DNA of 39,470 nt, taken from NCBI GenBank assembly GCA_003427395.1, contig BFEA01000033.1, positions 1,839,456-1,878,925 on the forward strand, given 5' to 3'. Under the pieces are notes generated by a model, which saw only the letters and a program-made list of their open reading frames with translations, was not told where the DNA came from and searched no databases. A program made the translations under genes and the position numbers. Positions 31,357-39,470 of this stretch are shown here, piece by piece. This DNA is from Chara braunii. Its lineage: Eukaryota; Streptophyta; Charophyceae; Charales; Characeae. How positions within the stretch are numbered: the first letter of the stretch is position 1; every line of letters starts with the position of its first letter.

Positions 31357-32996
31357 AAATAAGCAGGCGTTTGAAACTTCCTAAGTAAGTTAGGATGTTT
31401 TGTTAGAAGCAAATGAGACAAAATGGGTGAGCAGAGTGCAGCTGGGAAGGGATAGGCTTTCTTTTTTTAGATTTGGTAAGGGTAGAAGCTTAGAATAGAT
31501 GGTAGTACAAGAGAATGCATAGACATTCGAGGGTCGATATGAGGTTGAGAGGGATGAAACAAAATGGGTGAGCAGAGTGCAGTTGGGAAGGGATAGGCTT
31601 TCTTTCTTGAGATTTGGTAAGTGTAGAAGCTTATAATAAATGGTAGTACAAGAGAATGCATAGACATTCGAGGGTAGATATGAGGTTGAGAGGAATGAGT
31701 CGCAGGTCTGACTCACTGTAACATTCTTGTATTTATATATATGTTCAAAGGGAGAAATGAGTTGGTGACCATAAACACTTTTCACACTTGTGAGTGGATC
31801 CTTGTCTATGGTTGAGTCTTCCTTTTGTGAATAGGCATCTCCCTTCGTTTATCACTATTGGACGCATTTGAGGCATGAAGATGGTGGTAGAGGAACGGGC
31901 GGATCAGTGTCTTGTGTGAAAGTCAGTAAAGGATTGTACGATCCGATGCTGAATTGATTATGTGCACATGTTGAAAACCCATACTGCGATATGGGCAAAC
32001 TATTTTCAATGAGCAAAGTTATTTTACCATCGTCTTTGAATAGGAAGTTTGTTTTATTGGTTTCAGACAAGCATGCGTGCCTTACCGAGCTAAGATCAAA
32101 GACTTGGACGACACAACCCTGAATGGCAACCTGACGATAACTCAATTGGTTTTGAAAATCTCATTTATTTGGTTTATTTTAAAGAAGTATCGTTCATCCA
32201 TCTCAAGGGTTAACTTGAGGGCATAAAATTACCAAGCCTTTGGTGAAAATTGGCATCGTTGGGACGTAACTCCCTGCGTGGGCTGTTGACCTAGCATGAC
32301 CAGGCAGCGGACCCTTCGATTATGACCTAGAAGAGAGACTAGAGGGGATGGCCCCCCCAGTGAAAGGATCTACTCAGGTGGGAGTCGAAAGAGTCGAGAT
32401 CAGTCTTGAGATTTGTGAATATACTTTTGAAAATATAGGATGAATATCCCAAAGTTGCGCAACCAACGGGGGTAACCACCGTTAAACAACAGCACGGTGG
32501 GCCGCCGCTCCAGCCTAATCAGCAAGATTGTAGTGGGTCAAGATGGAGACTGCTTGTCCTCCCGTATTAGGCTACAGGCAGGACATCTGGCAACCTTGGA
32601 CATTTCTACGAAAAATTGGGCATCCTAGGTCTCGGTCAGCACCCGCGTTTGAAGGGCCGAGTTCGCATGCGGACACTGACCCTGAAAACAACCAACGATA
32701 ATCTGGGTCAAAGTCTAAGGGTGAGGGGAAGGAGGAAACACTGTCATACTTGACGATTTCATGTACTGTAATACAGATCGAGTACCCCCGCTTCAAGTTG
32801 TTTGATTTTGTGGATATGCTGCGGGAGACCCGGGTTAAAAACCCCGACAGTAACAATGAAACGTGAGGTCATGATGTCAATCATGAGCCACACTTCATTC
32901 CAGGGATTCGGATTTGACGAGTTGTTTGTCGGAAACATCTTTGTTTGCATATAGTTCTCCTGCAACGGGGACGTCGCTTAATGGGGTCTGGAATAC
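31357..32996. other. 3' non-coding region before the LTR
   Basis: About 1.6 kb with no supportable gene. It begins with a 141-bp tandem duplication (listed separately). It contains a 16-base polypurine run (GAGGGGAAGGAGGAAA, 32723-32738), the best polypurine-tract candidate. That run sits about 260 bases upstream of the 3' LTR rather than next to it. The bases immediately before 32997 (AATGGGGTCTGGAATAC) are a poor tract. Confidence 0.55.
31419..31700 (+). repeat. 141-bp tandem duplication
   Basis: Two adjacent copies (about 31419-31559 and 31560-31700), beginning CAAAATGGGTGAGCAGAG, differ at only about ten positions by eye, so the duplication is younger than most of the damage in the element. 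It lies just after the second gag-like ORF. Confidence 0.9.
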
Positions 32997-35186
32997 TGTC
33001 GGACCAAATACCCTTACAAGGGTATTTGACCATCATTTTACAATTTACACATCGGTTGTACTGACCACCATGACGGAGTCGGTCTAAGCTTAGAGATGCA
33101 CGCGTCCTTCACACGACACTATAAGACGAGTTCCTCCACTATTGAGGTCGGGGAAAATCGGTGAGAAAATTTCGAGAGAGAATACGTGCGTGTTATTTTG
33201 ACGCACGCTGTGATGGTTAGGATTGGTAGTAATACCCTCTGCCCGAGAAGGCCAGGGGGCTGATTAGGTTAGTGTTGTACCATGGACATCTACGACACAC
33301 ACTGAGACTTGGGCTGGTACCTGTCTACTTACCGTTACTGGTCCTCTGAAATTGCCAATTTGTCTCTCCTAATCGGCCTCGAGTACTCGACGTATTTACC
33401 TAAGTTTGGTGTGATATCGGTCGGCCTGTTACCTAAGCTCTTTCTGCGGCTCCTAAATATCGCGGGCCTCTTTTTCCACCACTTGAGTGTTTTCTTGCCA
33501 CGACCCTCACTGACACGGCCACAGCTAAGTACCAACCTTTAGGCCCTCTAGTGAACCAAGTGTCTTGCGGCCACGCACGTGGATTCAGAGAAACGGGCGG
33601 ACTACTAGGTGGGTCGAGACCCAATATGTATCGGGACGGTTCCACTTTTACTCGAAGTGTGAGCTAGTTCAATCGATTTCGGGGTAGATTGATAAACAAG
33701 AGACATAGGGATCAAATCTGCCCCGGCCTACGAGCTAGCCTTTTGCTATAACGAAGTCGCGCTTTTACCCCGACTTCAGGCGAATGGGGTTTCGAACCCG
33801 CGACCTCGAAAACGAGAGAAGTTAGAATTAGACCTCGTCGTGACAGTTGGTACAACGAGGTAGTTAGTAATCGGATTTAGTTAGATTCGTTTTTTTTTTT
33901 TTTTTCCTCTCTTATTTATTTATTTCCTTGTTAAATTTGAGGCCCTGTGGTTAATCTCTCGCTGCTTCACTTTCGTGAATCTACCTCTGAATTCAAGACT
34001 GATTCAGGAAAAGGGAAGGTATGGACTGCGAAGGAACCTCGACCGTACTGAATCCGGCTGCGGCACTGAGATCTCTCTCGCAGAAGGGAGAGGAAGAAAA
34101 CGCGAAGGCGAGTGAGGGGGGCGCGAGCACCTCTAAAGAAAGGTGTGGGCGAAAAGAGAGGGTACGCGCGGGCTGAGCCAGGAAGGCAGCGAGTACGACG
34201 AAGGAAGGCGACCGCTCGCACGAGTTGGGAGATGACGGGGTAAGGACACGACGGACAAAGGGTGAAGACAGCGCGAAGGGGATAGCAGAACGGAAAACAC
34301 GTAAGAAGGGGGATAAGAAGAAGGAGGAAGAAGGAGGAAGAAGGAGGAAGAAGAAGGAGGAAGAAGAGGAGAAGGAGAAGAGGGGAGGAGACAACTTGCC
34401 TGTCGTCTGCCCGGCTTGTTGAAAGGCGCACTTGTGTCGGTCGGGCTCTGCATATCGAGGTCTTGGTACGCTGTGCAACGTGGCGAGACGTAGCAGATTG
34501 GCTGCGATTGATCGAAGGCTGCGCTGACAGAGGACGACAACAGCAAAGAGGAAGAAAGGACAGGTAAAGTCTCCTGTTACACGGCTTATCTCACGGAACT
34601 TCCATCGATAGGATAACCAAAAAAACTCGAATGAATCTACCGCTAGAATATAGAAACATACACTAGTATTACGTTTGTGACTATCAATGTGTGTATGCGC
34701 CCCGATCGCACGACTCATCCTCCGCTGCTTCAAAGAAATCGAATGAATCTACCGGTAAAACTTGGAAGTACACATTGTTACACTTGCGTGCGTACGAGTA
34801 TGTAAGGAGGAGAGAAAGTTCTCCATCGATTAGGATGAGCGGCGCACCGGCCGATAGGTAAGTCTCCAACCCCAATGACCGACCTCACGGTACTTCTAGC
34901 GACATAAGGGACTAAATCGAACGAGTCTACAACTAAGACAGGGAAACATAAACTACTACTATGAGAGTTTGTGTGTGTGTGTGAGAGAAAGAGTGAAAGA
35001 AAGAGGAGGATCGAGTGAGTGACCAATGTCACGGCTTGCCTCACGCGCCTGCGATCCGAGATGAAAAGAAATCGAATGAATCTCCTGCTACAACATGGAA
35101 ATGTACACCGCCACTCATGCCCGCACGTTGTCGTGCCTTCGCCCCGGCTCGTCTACAGCCTGCAAGATTGTCATTTGCGAAGTGTG

Positions 35187-35251
<65 letters not shown>

Positions 35252-35335
35252 ATGAGACTTGCCTGGTCGCCGCAGATCATCACCCTTGCATATTGTCATT
35301 TCGCTTTTTTTTTTTTTTAATTATTATTATTATTA

Positions 35336-35374
<39 letters not shown>

Positions 35375-35768
35375 TACTATCATCGACAGTTGCCCATATT
35401 TGAATGGGGCCTGTAACTGAAATAAGTCGAGGGGATTGCTGGCTAAGATCTGCTCGTACTTCGGGGATGTTGTTGACAGCATTGTAGGTAGTAGAGTAGA
35501 TAGGATCGGTCATCTGTAGTCTAAGCACCGAGTGCCAGATAGGAGGTTCGACATTTGGTTCTTCGTTGATGATGATAAGTCTGAGAGTCTCGACCAGCAT
35601 TGTCACTTATGAGCTTTGTTGCCCGCGTATTTGATGAAACTCGTATTGCAGTACTGCTCGTTGTTCGAGGTTATGACTATCTGGTCTCATGTGTGTAATG
35701 CTGATTAGTTTTGAGGTTCGTTATCACTTAGCTCCTTGCAAATGTGATATATCGTTGCTACTATTATG

Positions 35769-35819
<51 letters not shown>

Positions 35820-38800
35820 TGCAATCACATTCGCTTTCTTTATCACTTCACCTGTGTGTTTGCAGGTGGCACCCCAAACCGGGTTCTATCTCCTGGTTGT
35901 ACACTTCTGTTCGGGTTTACCTAATTTTCACATGACCCTGAGTACACACAGTCCCACGTGGTACTTGTTGACTGAACTATGTGAGACTGGGACTGGGTAC
36001 CGCTGACTCAGCATGGGTGGACCTCGCCGCTTGCCCACTTGCCTCTAGTCTGTTTAAAGGGCCACTCCCGGACCTTTCGGAGGTCTGGGGACTTGGCCCT
36101 CCGATACTGTAGCAGCTACGACCTTGATCTTTCGGGACTGCAACAGATACGACCCAGACCTCTCAAGAAAATCCTACAGCCATGACCCAAGGTTACACCC
36201 CTACACGATAGACATGCGGTTCAATGACAGTCCGACAGACAGACACAGACGAGAGACAGGCAGACAGACAGAATGCAGGCCATCAGACAAAATAACCAGA
36301 CACAGTGTCAGACAGAACAACGCAAGTAGACGAACAGATGCACTGAAGTGAGAAAAGGGGGGAGAAAGACAGACAAGAAAAGAAACAGAAAGACAGAAAA
36401 ACAGAGGGAAAACGGAGGAAGACAGGGAAACAAACAAACAAATAGGGAAAACAAACAGGCATATTGTGACAGTGACAGATGCACGAACATTGTGGCATTC
36501 ACAATGACGCGGTGCGGTGAGATTCACAGTGACATAAACACAGTGGCACACAGACATACATAGGGACAGGAACATACGCAGATAGAGTAACCCACAGTCA
36601 CTCACGCACGGTCACACAGCGACGGGTACACATTGAAAACACAGTGTTACACAGTGACACGCACTGAGGGACGTTGTGACACGCACGGAGAGAGAGACAT
36701 ATACACTGAGATAGAGACAAAGAAAGGAAGATAAAGAGAAAAGACGGTAATGAGATAAGTGTCTGGTGCATGGAGAGAAAGGTCGGTTGAGGTTTTGACC
36801 TCACGTACATTGGTTTCGAGAATTGAAGCAAGCCTGATTACGTGAACACACCTGTAGGCAGGATAGTACGGTAGAATAGGCTGTGGCGCTATACGCTAGA
36901 CAGAGAGGAGCGACTTTGGATACTGTGTTGGCATAGCCTATGGGCTTAAACGTTGGGCCGTTACTCCATTATATTGCTTTATTTGGATGGACTCCTGGTG
37001 CTATTGTGTTTCCCACTTATATACGTCTACTCAGACATCTGTGTGAATGGCAACTAGGTTTTCTGAAATACCGTTCACACTCATATTTCGTGCAAGTCGG
37101 CCATACAGAACAGACAGCCAGACATACGGACAGACATGGCAGGCGAATACACACCGACATACAGCAAACAAACAAACAAATGCAAACAACAAATACATTT
37201 AGAAGAACAGACAGGCTGATATATAGACACACAGTGACAAACAATGACAGAACAGACAAACACGAGATTGACTTACAGATATAGACAAAGGGGCGGACGG
37301 TCATACGAACAGCGATGGACAGATAAACCAGACAGAAGTAGATGAACACGGGTAGTCAAAACAAACAGGCAAAGGTCAACAACCAGACACACTGACACAG
37401 TGATATACACTGATACGCAGTGAAACACACTGATACAAAATGACACGAACACAATGATACAGATTCGCAGCCAGACACAAAGTGAGATACATAGTTGGAA
37501 AACGCAGTCACACATACAGAAAGATGCACAGTTGAAAAACACGGATGGACACAGATAAAGACACAGTTTCAGACACACACACGCAGAGAAAATACAGAGA
37601 CACGGAGAAAGGGAGAGAAAAATAAGGTAAGGCTCCAGCCACAAGGTTGGCCTTACGCCGTTATGAAAGCAAATGCTTAGCTCATTAGAGTTCACATGTT
37701 GATTGAACAAACATTTGAGATGACTTACGTCAGACCTAACGAGAGCGGGACACCCTAAATACTCCACATGTGTTTACGATAGTTTTACCCCGCTGAGCCC
37801 TTGTTGGGACTGTTACACTCTCTGGAGAGGGAACGAGCTTCAATTTTTCTCTATACACTGGGATCGCGTTAACCACGCTGATCTTTGAGACTGGAAAGGG
37901 GTATCTCTGGGTTCCGACTTGTCTGAACTCAGGCCAACGACCCAGATAGAAGAGGGCAGAACTGTATGAACAATTGACTGGGCCTTGTATGGCTTGTTTT
38001 GGATATGCTAAGCAAGTTATGGAACACTTATCTGGTGGAATTATCGCGATGGACACACTGATCCATGCATATGGGTTGCCTAGACGTCCGATGAGTGCTG
38101 AGGGAACGGAGGCAGGCAAAGGGACATACGTATGGCTAAACATGAGAGAAGAACGCAGGTGCATAGAGAAAGGGGAAAGGTTTTGTTGAGTACTGTATGT
38201 CATACATGGATATTTTACGCCAAATCAAATATCATTATTTCTTTTATTATCATTTATTTTATTAATTATTACTATTATTATTATTATTATTATTATTATT
38301 TTATTATTATTATTATTATTATTATCATTTGACATTACATGCTGGGCGGGAGTTAGAGGTGGGAAGGGTGCGAGGCGGTAGAGAGGGGAGGATCGTCATC
38401 AAGAGTGACGACTTCTACCTCCTTCACCCTCCTCCACCTTTCCTATGTCTAATCCCCTCACACGCCAACCTTTTCAACAACGACTGTGGGAATAATATTC
38501 TCAATTGCCTGCTAGAACTAAATCTTAAACACAAGAAACTTCAATTCCGTATTTGGCCAGCTTAGACATATGCCAATAACAAGGTGATTGCGGGAGCTCT
38601 GTCGGAGTTCACGAGGAACTCTGGAGGTAGAGAATAGTGAGGTGCGCTCACTTCTGCCGAACCCTTAAGCCCTTAGTTATAACCTTCAGGCAATTGTCTA
38701 TGCTTGTAATAGTAAAGAGAGTACCTTGAGGCGGGATTTCTTCAGGATTAAATTTAAGCATAGGGGAAAACAATAATGCTTAGGGAAGAAAGGCATGGAA

Positions 38801-39470
38801 GGGATCTGACTGGGTATGACTTACTGGTGCCGATAAACATAGCAAGAACGAGAAGTTTCGAGCAACTGTCTCGCTATGTGAATGTTTCTTTTGGGGATGA
38901 GGGGGCGAAGGGATTGACTCTGTGCAGTTTTCTCTTCCTCAATAGACCACCTGACCAGTGTTAAGGAATGGAGTTCTCAGTGGATTGAAGACTTGTGTAT
39001 GCTACGGTTCAATATTGTGAGGTTGGATTGCATCAATTAACTCTTGTCCTATATTTGACCTGTACCTCTAAAAAATCCAAAGCTAACGCAGTCGGGGATC
39101 AGGCGGACGAGTTTAGGACATGGGGTTCAAGTCTCGTATGGCATACCCGCTTAGTCTTAAAGGCTTCCGAATGACCAGGGGTCAAGTGGCGTTAGAAGCA
39201 ATGACCAACTTATCGCAATAAAATCTATGACGAAGTGATAAGAGTAGCAAGGCTACGAGAAACCTGCCTTATCGCAATGATGTCAGTTACAATGTGATAA
39301 GAGTAGCAAGGCTCCGAGAAGCCTGCCTTATCGCAATGATGTCACTAACAATGAGATAAGAGTTGCAAGGCTCCGAAAAGCCTTCGTTATCGCCAGGGTT
39401 GTCACGCGGGGGCCCCCGAGGGCAAAGCCGGGGTAGGGGTTTGACACCCGGACCCCCGTCGCGGGGGTGC
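32997..39470 (+). mobile_element. Giant 3' LTR (runs off the window)
   Basis: Repeats the 5' LTR from TGTCGGACC. It is collinear with 9369-17100, apart from a 17-base insertion near 33186, changes in microsatellite length, and the loss of the segment corresponding to 11622-12997, with the junction at about 35288. It reaches the 59-bp hairpin array at 39211, three units are present, and homology then stops at about 39393-39408. If the rest were complete the LTR would be near 8.75 kb. The terminal palindrome is kept at 33006-33027. Confidence 0.85.
39394..39470. mobile_element. GC-rich sequence interrupting the 3' LTR array
   Basis: The fourth array unit is interrupted and replaced by very GC-rich sequence starting about TGTCACGCGGGG (39400). 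It contains the palindrome GGGGGCCCCC and the hairpin ACCCCCG/CGGGGGT. The start with TG and the sudden composition change suggest the edge of a nested insertion, but only 75 bases are visible. A rearrangement or an assembly join is also possible. Confidence 0.45.

Noticed and set aside
28840-32996. Envelope-like gene after pol
   Set aside because: The downstream ORF has no signal peptide or membrane segments. It has a coiled coil and a CCHC knuckle, so it is gag-like.

Overview
The window looks like repeat-dense nuclear DNA from a green-lineage eukaryote. The standard genetic code applies, there are long ATT/TTA, GA, GT and CAGA microsatellites, and there is a Ty3/Gypsy retroelement primed by a plant-type tRNA-Asp. 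I see no convincing host gene. My best guess is a charophyte alga such as Chara, from the style of the gag/pol proteins and the low gene density. This is inference, not proof.

Most of the window (9369 to beyond 39470) is one very large, decayed LTR retrotransposon. Its 5' LTR is about 10.1 kb (9369-19507, TGTC...GACA), followed two bases later by a primer binding site matching tRNA-Asp. The internal region is about 13.5 kb and holds, in order: a basic/proline-rich leader ORF; two paralogous copies of an unrecognised protein; gag with a CCHC zinc knuckle; protease; reverse transcriptase/RNase H; integrase; and, unusually, a second gag-like ORF with its own zinc knuckle between pol and the 3' LTR. 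The 3' LTR starts at 32997 and leaves the window. The coding parts carry many in-frame stops and several frameshifts. Many stops sit where Trp or Gln is expected, so this copy cannot make the proteins itself.

The left flank (1-9368) contains a degenerate Pro/Ser-rich ORF (1916-2871). It also holds the 3' part of a second, diverged but related LTR (about 5240-8598), which shares blocks with the large LTR near 16337-16470 and 19120-19507.

The most unusual signal is non-coding. Several independent families of short hairpins recur, keeping conserved loop or flank sequence while the two stem arms change together. They are: a 59-bp tandem double-hairpin array inside the large LTR (16971-18000, again at 39211); a CCATAAGTTTGG-loop array in the related LTR (5564-6300); a hairpin plus GCTGCCGAAA family in two clusters (955-1290 and 6605-6890); and a CGTTTC...GGAACG family (3333-4023). 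Paired and wobble-preserving changes suggest selection on folded RNA, or repeated spread of foldback units. All alignments and identities were judged by eye.
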